64,000 nucleotides of DNA from an uncultured Geobacteraceae bacterium (GTDB lineage: Bacteria > Desulfobacterota > Desulfuromonadia > Geobacterales > Pseudopelobacteraceae): the NCBI GenBank assembly GCA_903875605.1, contig CAIQWT010000053.1, positions 1 to 64,000 of the forward strand, given 5' to 3'. The position numbers and the translations under genes are program-made. Each line of letters begins with the position of its first letter. The stretch's first letter is position 1. The notes below the pieces were generated by a model, which had not been told where the DNA came from, made no database searches, and saw only the letters and a program-made list of their open reading frames with translations. Shown here in pieces: positions 29,804-39,277 of this stretch.

Positions 29804-30622
29804 ATGAATTGTAAGTCACCAAACTGGCGCCTCATCGTGACCCCCCCGCTTTCCGGAGCGGAGAACATGGCTATTGATGAGGCGCTGCTGCGTTCATTTG
29901 ATCCGGCTATTTCACAGCCGGTTTTGCGACTGTATGGCTGGTCGCCACCGGCGTTGTCGCTAGGTCGCTTTCAGAAGGCAGATGAAGTACTCGATCTGGA
30001 ACGCTGCCATGCCGAGAGCGTTGCGGTCGTGCGCCGGGTTACCGGCGGCGGCGTGATTTATCATGCTGATGAACTGACCTATTCTCTGGTCTGCTCACCG
30101 GGTCAGATACCTTCTGCTGTCTCCATTAAAGACTCCTTTCGCGTGCTAACAGGTTTTCTGCTCTCCTTCTACCGGACGTTGGGGATTGATGCCGCCTATG
30201 CTGTTGATGCCGTGCCTGAAGGAGCCCGCCTGGGTGAACGCACCGCCTTCTGTTTCGCCGGTAAAGAAAGTTTCGATATTATCTCGGGTGGTCGCAAGAT
30301 TGGTGGTAACGCTCAGCGGAGACTTAAAGGCGTCATTTTTCAGCATGGCTCTATTCCACTACAGAACCGTGCCATAACGGGATTGACGTATATGCGGGAT
30401 CAGTCTCCCGAACATGCCGTGTGGGCAGCAAGTATGGCTGAATATGGCGTTACTGCTGACAGAATCAGCCTGGAAAGTTGCATAGTGTCTGCGTTCCGTG
30501 GATATTTTGCAGTGGCGTTGAATAATGATTCACTGTCTAAATCGGAATTGGCGGATAGAGATAAACTGCTGTTCAGCAAGTATTCCGGGGATCTTTGGAA
30601 TCTGGAAGGGGTAGATGGATGA
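29804..30622 (+). CDS. Lipoate-protein ligase / octanoyltransferase (LipM/LplA-like)
   Basis: ENMAIDEALLRSF...PVLRLYGWSPPALSLGRFQ; VVRRVTGGGVIYHADELTYSLV; KIGGNAQRRLKGVIFQHGSIPL. Confidence 0.85.
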   Translation: MNCKSPNWRLIVTPPLSGAENMAIDEALLRSFDPAISQPVLRLYGWSPPALSLGRFQKADEVLDLERCHAESVAVVRRVTGGGVIYHADELTYSLVCSPGQIPSAVSIKDSFRVLTGFLLSFYRTLGIDAAYAVDAVPEGARLGERTAFCFAGKESFDIISGGRKIGGNAQRRLKGVIFQHGSIPLQNRAITGLTYMRDQSPEHAVWAASMAEYGVTADRISLESCIVSAFRGYFAVALNNDSLSKSELADRDKLLFSKYSGDLWNLEGVDG

Positions 30623-31461
30623 AAATAGTGCGTAAGCCGGAATGGCTGAGAAAAAAAGTCAATCCGGGTGACCAGAATGAGATGCGTCAGTTACTGGGAG
30701 AGCTGCGGTTGAATACGGTCTGCCAGCAGGCACTTTGCCCAAACATCTCGGAATGCTTTGCCTGTGGACAGGCCACGTTTCTCATTCTGGGGAAAAATTG
30801 CACTCGTTTGTGCAGTTTCTGCAACGTGGAGAAAACTTTGCCACTGCCGGTAGATAATGATGAGCCGGGAAGGATTGCCGAAGCGATTGCCCGCCTGAAA
30901 CTGTCCCACGTGGTCATTACCAGTCCGACCCGTGATGATCTTCCTGATGGCGGTGCGAAGATCTATGCGGCGACGGTCGCTGCTATCCGGTACATGTCTT
31001 CAACAACCCGGATCGAGTTGCTCATCCCTGATTTTCGGGGGGACGCGGCAAGTCTTGAGGCAGTTACGGCCTCACGCCCTGATATCATTGCTCACAACGT
31101 CGAAACTGTACCTCGCCTTTATCAGATTCGCAGTGGCGCCGATTATGAACGCTCGTTACAGGTGCTGAGGGCTTGTGCCATGTTTGCGCCTGATATTCGC
31201 ACTAAGTCAGGCATCATGTTGGGAATGGGTGAAGATAAAGCAGAAGTGCTACAGGTGCTGCGCGAACTTCGTGGTGCGGAATGCGACTATCTAAGTATTG
31301 GCCAGTATCTGGCCCCCAGCCGCCAACATTATCCGGTTCAGGAGTACGTTGCACCGGAACGGTTCGAATCGCTCCGGATACAGGCACTGGAGATGGGGTT
31401 CAGTCACGTGGAAAGTGGTCCCTATGTACGAAGTTCATATCACGCGGGAAAATATGTATGA
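30619..31461 (+). CDS. lipA: Lipoyl synthase
   Basis: CQQALCPNISECF and radical SAM CTRLCSFC clusters; C-terminal VRSSYHAG. ATG 30619 overlaps previous stop (ATGA). Confidence 0.94.
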   Translation: MKIVRKPEWLRKKVNPGDQNEMRQLLGELRLNTVCQQALCPNISECFACGQATFLILGKNCTRLCSFCNVEKTLPLPVDNDEPGRIAEAIARLKLSHVVITSPTRDDLPDGGAKIYAATVAAIRYMSSTTRIELLIPDFRGDAASLEAVTASRPDIIAHNVETVPRLYQIRSGADYERSLQVLRACAMFAPDIRTKSGIMLGMGEDKAEVLQVLRELRGAECDYLSIGQYLAPSRQHYPVQEYVAPERFESLRIQALEMGFSHVESGPYVRSSYHAGKYV

Positions 31462-31467
31462 AGCCGT

Positions 31468-32889
31468 TTATCGCCACGTCAGTACAAAGGCCCGAAGTTT
31501 GCCGCCTTTATCTTCGCGGTAATACACCACATTGATGTTTTCTGCTATTTTTCCCCGCTGAATTTGGTACCCCTCTTTTTTTTCCGTGGTATAGCTGCTG
31601 AAAACGGGGTTTTGGGTTGCCTGATGAAGAGCTCGATTCAAAAACGGCTCTGATAGACCTCGCCAACCTCTGTCAATTACCTGGATGGCCTTTATTCCCT
31701 GCCCCTCCCTCAGTACTTTGAACTCTGTCACTTGTCCCCTATAGAGTTCCCAGCCGGGATTGGCCACTCCGAACTTTTTGTCGACACCATTAACAGGTAT
31801 AAAGCGAGGAAGGGACATCAATCTTGTGCTTGCCGGAGCGGTCACAGGAGCGGGTTTCTGCTCACGATTTTCAGAAATTGCTGATAGCACCGATCTGTCA
31901 CTTATGGGTTCCTGGGGCCTGGATACCGGGGGAGGAACGACAACTGCAGCAGGAGCGATTTGTGCTGGTCCAGGTGCGGGTGCTACTGGAGCAGGTGTCT
32001 GGGCGGCAGGTTTATGAACTGCAGCTGGAGCGGGTATAGTCGCCGCAATGTTCTGCTTGGGCGGTGCTTTTTGCTGCTGCAAGTATGTTACGCCGACGAC
32101 TGCTATGATAACCGGCGCCAACCATAATAGAAACATCCCTTTTTTTGATCTGGGTTTTCCTGTTTCCACCGTCTCGATCTCTTCGGCATTTCTGGCAGGT
32201 ATGACAGCAGGAGTATCCTGTTCGAGTGTTATAGGCTCAGGTGTGGTGCTGACAGCACTGTCGAAGGAGATATTGAAATCTGAGTAAACCGATAGGCGCT
32301 GCGACGGAGCGTACGTAATTCCCAGCTCCTCCAAAGATGGTTCGGTGATAGCCGGAGTGGCAACAGGAAAATTTAATCTGGTATCATTCTGTTGCGGTAT
32401 AACGGCCCCGGAAATCGGTACGGAATCGAGCAGGGCGGATGATTCAGCGCCACTCACCGGTTGAGGTGCCCCGTCGACTGCAGCGAGGGATTTTGCTGGG
32501 TCAGGTAACCCGCTTTTTTTATGTTTGCCCGGAAGTTCGGCAATCAGACTCCGTATATCAGATAATAGCTGATTATCATCTGCTGAAGTATTCAGCCACC
32601 CCTGATACGGCTTCAGCGCAGCATCGTTTATTTCTGCTGGCGAAGCCATTAGCACAAAACGCGATCTCTTGCGGCCGAGCTGTTTTTTAAGGTGCATAAG
32701 CAGAATCTCAGCCGAGAGGCCGGATAAGTGTGTCTGAACAAAGACAATATCAGGCTTCTCAATGGTGATCTCTTCACCACCCTTTTCCAGGTTATTCACG
32801 ATGCGGAGGCGAACGTTTTTGTCATCAGCCAATCGACCGAAAATTTTGCGCAGACGTGCAACATCAGTGATTAACAGCAGATTATTCAC
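31468..32889 (-). CDS. Receiver-like (degenerate)/TM/Pro-Ala-rich protein of unknown function
   Basis: N-terminal receiver-like fold, TM MFLLWLAPVIIAVVGVTYL, Pro/Ala-rich linker, conserved-looking C-terminal domain. GTG 32889 with GGGGGAGG RBS preferred. Confidence 0.6.
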   Translation of the reverse strand: MNNLLLITDVARLRKIFGRLADDKNVRLRIVNNLEKGGEEITIEKPDIVFVQTHLSGLSAEILLMHLKKQLGRKRSRFVLMASPAEINDAALKPYQGWLNTSADDNQLLSDIRSLIAELPGKHKKSGLPDPAKSLAAVDGAPQPVSGAESSALLDSVPISGAVIPQQNDTRLNFPVATPAITEPSLEELGITYAPSQRLSVYSDFNISFDSAVSTTPEPITLEQDTPAVIPARNAEEIETVETGKPRSKKGMFLLWLAPVIIAVVGVTYLQQQKAPPKQNIAATIPAPAAVHKPAAQTPAPVAPAPGPAQIAPAAVVVPPPVSRPQEPISDRSVLSAISENREQKPAPVTAPASTRLMSLPRFIPVNGVDKKFGVANPGWELYRGQVTEFKVLREGQGIKAIQVIDRGWRGLSEPFLNRALHQATQNPVFSSYTTEKKEGYQIQRGKIAENINVVYYREDKGGKLRAFVLTWR

Positions 32890-33060
32890 AGGAACCTCCC
32901 CCATCGGAAAATGACACATTGTACGGGATTGAAGTGCGTTAATCAACAGTTATGCTTACCAATTTAGGCCAAGAGATGTGAATGATGCTTTTAGTTTGAC
33001 AAAACAGTGCTGTGAAAATTATTATCAGAAGATTCGGATTCGATGTCAACTGGGGGAATA

Positions 33061-34149
33061 ATGAGCAAAACGTTCAAATTAGCGGTTCTGGCTGGCGATG
33101 GCATAGGCCCTGAAGTTATGGCCGAAGCACTTAATGTTCTTGATGCGGTAGAGAAAAAATTTGATGTAACCTTTACACGCACTCCTGCCAATGTTGGTGG
33201 AGCGGGCATTGACAATGAAGGTAAGGCGCTTCCGCAGAGTACTATTGATATCTGTAAAGCTTCAGATGCCATACTGTTTGGCTCGGTCGGCGGCCCAAAA
33301 TGGGAAACTCTGCCACCCGATGAACAGCCGGAACGTGGTGCCCTGCTGCCGCTCCGGAAGATATTCGGCTTGTATGCAAACCTGCGCCCGGCCATCATTT
33401 TTCCCTCACTGACTGGAGCATCGTCGCTTAAAGAAGAGGTGATCGGCGGTGGATTCAATATACTTGTTATTCGTGAGCTGACCGGGGGCATCTATTTTTC
33501 CCAGCCAAAAGGTATTGAAGGGGTCGGTCGCGAACGGATCGGAGTAGATACCATGCGCTATAGCGTTCCGGAGATAGAGCGAATTACCCATGTTGCTTTT
33601 CAGGCAGCCAGAAAACGTGACAAAAAAGTATGCTCGATTGATAAGGCCAATGTACTATCAACTTCGGTACTTTGGCGTGAAATTGTCATCGGTATTGCCA
33701 AAGAATATCCGGATGTTGAATTGACCCATATGTATGTAGACAATGCTGCCATGCAGCTAGTCAAGTGGCCGAAGCAGTTCGATGTAATTCTGTGCGAAAA
33801 TATGTTTGGTGACATTCTTTCCGATGAAGCAGCCATGCTGACCGGTTCGCTCGGAATGCTTCCTTCGGCATCTTTGGCAGAGGGTTCCTTTGGCATGTAC
33901 GAGCCATCCGGTGGCTCTGCGCCGGACATTGCTGGCCAGGGTATTGCCAACCCCATTGCCCAGATCCTTTCGGCCGCGATGATGCTGAAATTTTCCTGCG
34001 GCATGCTGGAGGCTGCTGATGCCATTGACAATGCTGTAGCAAAGGTACTTGATCAGGGCTATCGTACAGCAGACATCTACCAGAAGTCGGTTGGCGAAAA
34101 GCTGGTGAACACGAAAGAAATGGGCGCTGCCATAATCGCGGCATTATAG
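33061..34149 (+). CDS. leuB: 3-isopropylmalate dehydrogenase
   Basis: [73 protein letters not shown]. Confidence 0.96.
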   Translation: MSKTFKLAVLAGDGIGPEVMAEALNVLDAVEKKFDVTFTRTPANVGGAGIDNEGKALPQSTIDICKASDAILFGSVGGPKWETLPPDEQPERGALLPLRKIFGLYANLRPAIIFPSLTGASSLKEEVIGGGFNILVIRELTGGIYFSQPKGIEGVGRERIGVDTMRYSVPEIERITHVAFQAARKRDKKVCSIDKANVLSTSVLWREIVIGIAKEYPDVELTHMYVDNAAMQLVKWPKQFDVILCENMFGDILSDEAAMLTGSLGMLPSASLAEGSFGMYEPSGGSAPDIAGQGIANPIAQILSAAMMLKFSCGMLEAADAIDNAVAKVLDQGYRTADIYQKSVGEKLVNTKEMGAAIIAAL

Positions 34150-34192
34150 AAATCTGCAAATTAACGAAAACAATTAGAAAAGGAATTATATT

Positions 34193-35293
34193 ATGAAAGT
34201 TGGAATCGTCGGATGGCGCGGTATGGTTGGTTCGGTTCTTATACAGCGGATGCAGGAAGAAAACGATTTTGCCCTTGATTTTGAACAGGTGTTTTTTACG
34301 ACGTCCCAGGTTGGACAGCCGGCGCCTATGAATGCCGGTACCTTGAAGGATGCCTCGGATATCGCCGAGCTCAAAAAACTTGACGTGATTCTCACCTGCC
34401 AAGGTGGCGACTACACTAAGGCTGTTCATCCAGAGCTGCGCAAGCAGGGATGGAATGGCTACTGGATTGATGCCGCCAGCACTCTGCGCATGGAGGACAA
34501 CGCTGTCATCATCCTTGATCCGGTTAACCGGGATGTTATTGATACAGCACTGGCAAAAGGGGGAAAAGATTTCATAGGTGGCAATTGTACGGTCAGCCTT
34601 ATGTTAATGGCTTTGGGCGGATTGTTCCGTGCCGGAGTTGTTGAATGGATAAGCTCCATGACTTATCAGGCAGCAAGCGGCGCCGGTGCTCCAAATATGC
34701 GTGAACTGCTATCACAGATGGGAGTCTTAAATAGCGTTGTAGCAGAGGAGTTGAAAAATCCGGGATCTGCAATTCTTGAAATTGACAAGAAGGTCACTGC
34801 CACCCTCCGTGATGGTTCTCTGCCGACCAAAGAGTTTGGTTTCCCACTGGCAGGAAATGTACTTCCCTGGATTGACCGCGAGGTCGAGGATGGCCAAAGC
34901 CGTGAAGAGTTGAAAGGTTTTCAGGAAACTAACAAAATCCTGGGCACGTTGATTCCGATTCCGGTAGATGGTCTTTGTGTCCGTGTTGGCGCCATGCGCT
35001 GCCACAGTCAGGCTTTGACAATCAAGCTGAACAAAGACCTGCCGATTGCCGAAATCGAAAACCTGATCAAAAGTGATAATCAGTGGGTCAAGCTGATCCC
35101 CAACACCAAGGCGGAGTCTCTTAACGGGCTAACCCCGGCGGCTGTTTCAGGGACTCTGACCGTTCCAATCGGCCGAGTACGTAAGATGAAAATGGGGCCA
35201 CAGTATCTATCCGCGTTTACCTGTGGCGATCAGCTCCTGTGGGGTGCTGCAGAACCACTCCGCAGGATGCTGCGTATTTTGTTGGAGAAATAA
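34193..35293 (+). CDS. asd: Aspartate-semialdehyde dehydrogenase
   Basis: [59 protein letters not shown]. Confidence 0.95.
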   Translation: MKVGIVGWRGMVGSVLIQRMQEENDFALDFEQVFFTTSQVGQPAPMNAGTLKDASDIAELKKLDVILTCQGGDYTKAVHPELRKQGWNGYWIDAASTLRMEDNAVIILDPVNRDVIDTALAKGGKDFIGGNCTVSLMLMALGGLFRAGVVEWISSMTYQAASGAGAPNMRELLSQMGVLNSVVAEELKNPGSAILEIDKKVTATLRDGSLPTKEFGFPLAGNVLPWIDREVEDGQSREELKGFQETNKILGTLIPIPVDGLCVRVGAMRCHSQALTIKLNKDLPIAEIENLIKSDNQWVKLIPNTKAESLNGLTPAAVSGTLTVPIGRVRKMKMGPQYLSAFTCGDQLLWGAAEPLRRMLRILLEK

Positions 35294-35325
35294 ACGATCA
35301 CCTCTGAATTATTTTGTATTGAGTT

Positions 35326-35345
35326 AGCGCCCCGAATGGGGCGCT
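35326..35345 (+). terminator. Probable terminator after asd
   Basis: AGCGCCCC-GAAT-GGGGCGCT followed by a T-rich stretch. Confidence 0.65.
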
Positions 35346-35387
35346 TTCAGTTTGTATTTATTTTCTCTCTGAGCCAGGTTAAATCAT

Positions 35388-37790
35388 ATGAAATTACAAG
35401 CAAAACCAGAACTACTCGCCCCGGCCGGATCACTGGAATCCTTTTTTGCCGCTATTGAAAAAGGCGCTGATGCCGTATATGCCGGCCTTCAGGACTTTTC
35501 CGCCCGTGCCCGTGCCAAAAACTTTTCGCTGGCACAAATGGAGCGGATGCTAGCCTACGCCCACGGGCAAAACCGGAAGATTTACATCACTCTAAACACT
35601 TTAGTGAAGGAAAAGGAACTGCCACAACTGGTTGACACGCTGGCGGCTCTTGCTGGAATGAGGGTAGATGGCGTGATTCTACAGGATCTGGCCGTTGCCA
35701 GACTGATTCGCAATCACTTCCCAACCATACCGCTCCATGCATCAACCCAGATGACGATCCACAACACTCCAGGTGTCAAAATGCTGGAGGAGCTTGGCTT
35801 TCAGCGAGCCGTGCTTGCGCGTGAACTGGCGGTTGATGAAGTTGCTGCTATTGTCGCTGCCACACCCGTTGAAATTGAATGTTTCGTTCATGGAGCGCTC
35901 TGCTTCTCAATATCGGGGCAATGTTTTTTCTCCTCGCTGCTTGGTGGTCACAGTGGTAATAGAGGGCGCTGCGCCCAGCCATGCCGACGTCTTTATAACC
36001 ATCGTGGTAAAGAGGGGCACTACTTTTCTACAAGTGACCTGTCGGCAATTGACCTTATCCCTGATATGGTCAAAGCGGGAGTGAAATCGCTGAAAATTGA
36101 AGGTCGCATGAAATCCGCCGAGTATGTTGCCTCTGTTGTTGAAGCCTACCGTACCGTGCTTGATGCACCGGAAAAAACGCACAAAGAGGCATTGACTGTT
36201 GCCAAGGGGATTTTGAAATATTCCTTTGGCCGTACTCCGACCAAGGGCTTTCTGGCATCACAGCAGCCGGATGACATCGCAAACCCCTGGCAGAAGGGTG
36301 GTACCGGTCGTTTTATCGGCCAAATAAAAAGTATCAAGGGCAAAAATCTGGTTTTTGAAACCAGAGACAGTCTTCATGTGGGAGATCGGCTTCGGGCACA
36401 GCCCAAAAGCGACATGGCCGGCCAGGCCTGGACCGTAAGGGAGCTGCTTTTCAATCGCAAGAAGAGCATGGAGGCGCCCGCTGGAAGTTTGGTAGAGGTT
36501 GAGACTCCCTTCAGCTTTTCAGTAGGTGATTCGATCTACAAGGTTTCTTCTAAAGAGGCATATAATCTGAGTGATAATGCATGCCAGCGCAGACTTGAAG
36601 GGAAACACGGGGACAAGCTCCCATGCCGGCTGAGGCTGAAACTCGTTCCCCCCCCCGCTACGGATGAAGAGCAGAAAAGTGGCTATCTACTCAAGGTCTC
36701 CGCAGAAGTTAACGGCTTGTTCCATGACTTTAGTTTCCCGCTTGGCCAGCTAGAACCGGCCCGCAGTGGTGACATGCAAGCCGTTTTGTTCGGCCAGTTT
36801 TCAAAATGCGGAGAAACACCATTTCAGCTAGAGTCACTTGAAGCCCCCGATTTTCCGGCTATGTTGATTCCATCGGCGCTGTTTAAGGATCTTCGCCGTC
36901 GGTTTTACCAACAGTTATTTGAAGTCTCTTCGGCGGTTTTCCGGGAAGAGCTTGCAGCTGCTCGCAAGGGAGCACTTCATGAGCTGAAAAAAGTACAGGT
37001 AGGTAAGCCACGGTCGGCAGCACGCGAGTCATTGGCCGTAGTAATGGCCGAAGCAAAAGAGTGGCGATTTCCACTCCAAAATGGCGCTGACGCAACACTA
37101 TTGCCACTCTCAAAAGCGGTAATTCATCAGATAGCATCAACAGTTCCACGTATGATTGGTTCGCAAGAGCGCATTATCTGGCAGCTCCCGTTTATCATTT
37201 TTGATCGTGATATGCCTCTGTATCGCGACGCGCTCCGCACCTTATACAACGCGGGCTTTCGCCGTTTCGAGGCTGCTAATCTATCACATTTTGAACTGTT
37301 ACGCTGTTTTCAGGATATACGTATTTCAGCCTGGCATCGTTGCTTTTCACTCAACAGTCAGGCGCTGGCTGCCTGGCGAGAGCTTGGCGCTGAAGCCGCA
37401 ACTCTCTATCTGGAAGACGATAGCAGTAACATTACGGAGCTGCTCTCAGCAGGCATTGATATCGAACAGCGGATGCTGGCGTATTCTCCATTACCTGTTA
37501 TGACCACAAAAATCCGCATCAAAGATGTACATGCCAATGCCCCGCTTCGTTCCGATAGAGGTGAAACATATCGAGTCACAAGCCATGACGGCTTACAAAC
37601 AATCACCTCCTCACTGCCATTTTCTCTTACCGCACGGCATAGTGAATTGCTGCAGAAGGGGTGCGCTTCGTTTGTAGTAGATCTTAGCGAAGAACCACGC
37701 GAAAGATGGAGTGAAATTATTGCTGCATTCAAATCCGGCAGGGCGCTTTCCGGTACTACCGAATTCAATTATACTGCGGAGCTGGTCTGA
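35388..37790 (+). CDS. Peptidase U32 family protein (RlhA/YdcP-like, 800 aa)
   Basis: PELLAPAGSLESFFAAIEKGADAVYAGL; ECFVHGALCFSISGQCFFSSLLGGHSGNRGRCAQPCRR; SLKIEGRMKSAEYVA. Confidence 0.9.
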   Translation: MKLQAKPELLAPAGSLESFFAAIEKGADAVYAGLQDFSARARAKNFSLAQMERMLAYAHGQNRKIYITLNTLVKEKELPQLVDTLAALAGMRVDGVILQDLAVARLIRNHFPTIPLHASTQMTIHNTPGVKMLEELGFQRAVLARELAVDEVAAIVAATPVEIECFVHGALCFSISGQCFFSSLLGGHSGNRGRCAQPCRRLYNHRGKEGHYFSTSDLSAIDLIPDMVKAGVKSLKIEGRMKSAEYVASVVEAYRTVLDAPEKTHKEALTVAKGILKYSFGRTPTKGFLASQQPDDIANPWQKGGTGRFIGQIKSIKGKNLVFETRDSLHVGDRLRAQPKSDMAGQAWTVRELLFNRKKSMEAPAGSLVEVETPFSFSVGDSIYKVSSKEAYNLSDNACQRRLEGKHGDKLPCRLRLKLVPPPATDEEQKSGYLLKVSAEVNGLFHDFSFPLGQLEPARSGDMQAVLFGQFSKCGETPFQLESLEAPDFPAMLIPSALFKDLRRRFYQQLFEVSSAVFREELAAARKGALHELKKVQVGKPRSAARESLAVVMAEAKEWRFPLQNGADATLLPLSKAVIHQIASTVPRMIGSQERIIWQLPFIIFDRDMPLYRDALRTLYNAGFRRFEAANLSHFELLRCFQDIRISAWHRCFSLNSQALAAWRELGAEAATLYLEDDSSNITELLSAGIDIEQRMLAYSPLPVMTTKIRIKDVHANAPLRSDRGETYRVTSHDGLQTITSSLPFSLTARHSELLQKGCASFVVDLSEEPRERWSEIIAAFKSGRALSGTTEFNYTAELV

Positions 37791-38324
37791 ATGAATATCA
37801 TACTTGCTATCTTTCTGCAGGGGCTGTTACTGACGAATATTGCCTGCGCCGGTAGGACGGTGGAGGGCATGGTGAAGGCGGTTTATGATGGTGATACTGT
37901 TGTATTGCTAACCCGTGAAGACAGTAAACTCAAGGTGAGGTTATACGGGATTGATGCCCCCGAAACAAAGAAACCCAACAAACAGGGACAGCCATACGGT
38001 GATATTGCGAAGCGCACGCTGATGTATAAAATAATGGGTCGCCGCGTGACTGCAGAAATTATGGACATCGACCAATACAAGCGGGCTGTCGCGGTTATCC
38101 GTTATGAGGGGAAAGACATCAATCGCGAAATGGTGTCGGAGGGTATGGCGTGGGCTTACCGCCAGTATCTGCACGGGGCTTATGCATCGGAGTATATCGG
38201 AGCGGAAAGTCTGGCTTGTTCACGTCGCGCCGGGCTATGGCAAGAGTCTAACCCGAAACCACCATGGGAGTTCAGGAATGGGCCTAAGGGGATGAAAAAA
38301 CATTCAAAACACTGGTGGTGGTGA
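37791..38324 (+). CDS. Thermonuclease (SNase-like) family protein
   Basis: VKAVYDGDTVVLL...KVRLYGIDAPETKKP...GMAWAYRQYL; signal peptide. Confidence 0.9.
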   Translation: MNIILAIFLQGLLLTNIACAGRTVEGMVKAVYDGDTVVLLTREDSKLKVRLYGIDAPETKKPNKQGQPYGDIAKRTLMYKIMGRRVTAEIMDIDQYKRAVAVIRYEGKDINREMVSEGMAWAYRQYLHGAYASEYIGAESLACSRRAGLWQESNPKPPWEFRNGPKGMKKHSKHWWW

Positions 38325-38349
38325 TTTTATTGAAATCCGATTGGCAGAG

Positions 38350-39171
38350 TTAGCGTCGGTATTTTTTTATCATGTCAAGGATGTGTTTAACCCTGGAAAC
38401 AACCCGCACAGGTTGAACCGGTTTGGGAATAAAATCACTGAATCCGAACTCAAAAGCTTTCTGCTCATCCTCGGTCGACGCTTTGGACGTCAGCATAATA
38501 ACGGGAATATCGGATGTCATAGGGTTGGCTTTGATGGCTCTCAGTAAGCCATACCCATCCATGCGTGGCATTACTGAATCAGTTATAATGAGCTTGGGGC
38601 GCTCTGATATGGCGATCTTTAACCCATCCAGTCCATCACTGGCAAGCAGCACCTTATAACCTTCCTTCACAAGTGCCATCTGGATGATCGTGGCAACCGG
38701 CGTGGAGTCTTCTACCACCAGGATAGCTTCTCCGCACTCTGAACTGCTTTTTAGGTAATGAACCGAGATGGCATCTAATATTTCTCTGCGAGTGGCAAGA
38801 ACAGGAACCACCTGAAGCCCGGTAATGCGACTCAGCGTTTCCATTGTTTCCAGATCAAAGGGGTCAGTGATTGCAACCGCAAGCATGGAGTCTTTTTGTT
38901 TCAGGGGAAAAACCAGCTTCTTCATGGCAAAGTCGGATGGCAGCATATCGAGCAGTTCTTTAGAGTACGAGTGCCCGACAAAATTTTTGATCGTCTTGAA
39001 GTTGAACTGTTTTGAAAGGGCGTCTACAAGCTCTCCTTCGGTAATAACCCCCATCTCTTCGAGCACGATACCCAGGCGTTTTTTGTCGAGTTTCTGGCGT
39101 TCCAAAGCCCGTTCGAGCGTTTTATAGCTGATAATCTCAGCTTCTACCAGAATATCGCCCAAATGCTTCAT
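38350..39171 (-). CDS. MshEN-like domain fused to a response regulator receiver domain
   Basis: Tandem LGxxLxxxxxIxxxxLxxALxxQ motifs, then AILVVEDSTPV...LIITDSVMPRMDGYGLL...FIPKPVQP. Confidence 0.85.
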   Translation of the reverse strand: MKHLGDILVEAEIISYKTLERALERQKLDKKRLGIVLEEMGVITEGELVDALSKQFNFKTIKNFVGHSYSKELLDMLPSDFAMKKLVFPLKQKDSMLAVAITDPFDLETMETLSRITGLQVVPVLATRREILDAISVHYLKSSSECGEAILVVEDSTPVATIIQMALVKEGYKVLLASDGLDGLKIAISERPKLIITDSVMPRMDGYGLLRAIKANPMTSDIPVIMLTSKASTEDEQKAFEFGFSDFIPKPVQPVRVVSRVKHILDMIKKYRR

Positions 39172-39277
39172 ACAGCCCACCTTTAAAGTCCGACTCGACA
39201 CAACTCTTTTATATCATACAACAGATAGGTTCACACAGCATTTTCAGAAACCAATAGTCTGCGTCAGTCGTAAGAAA

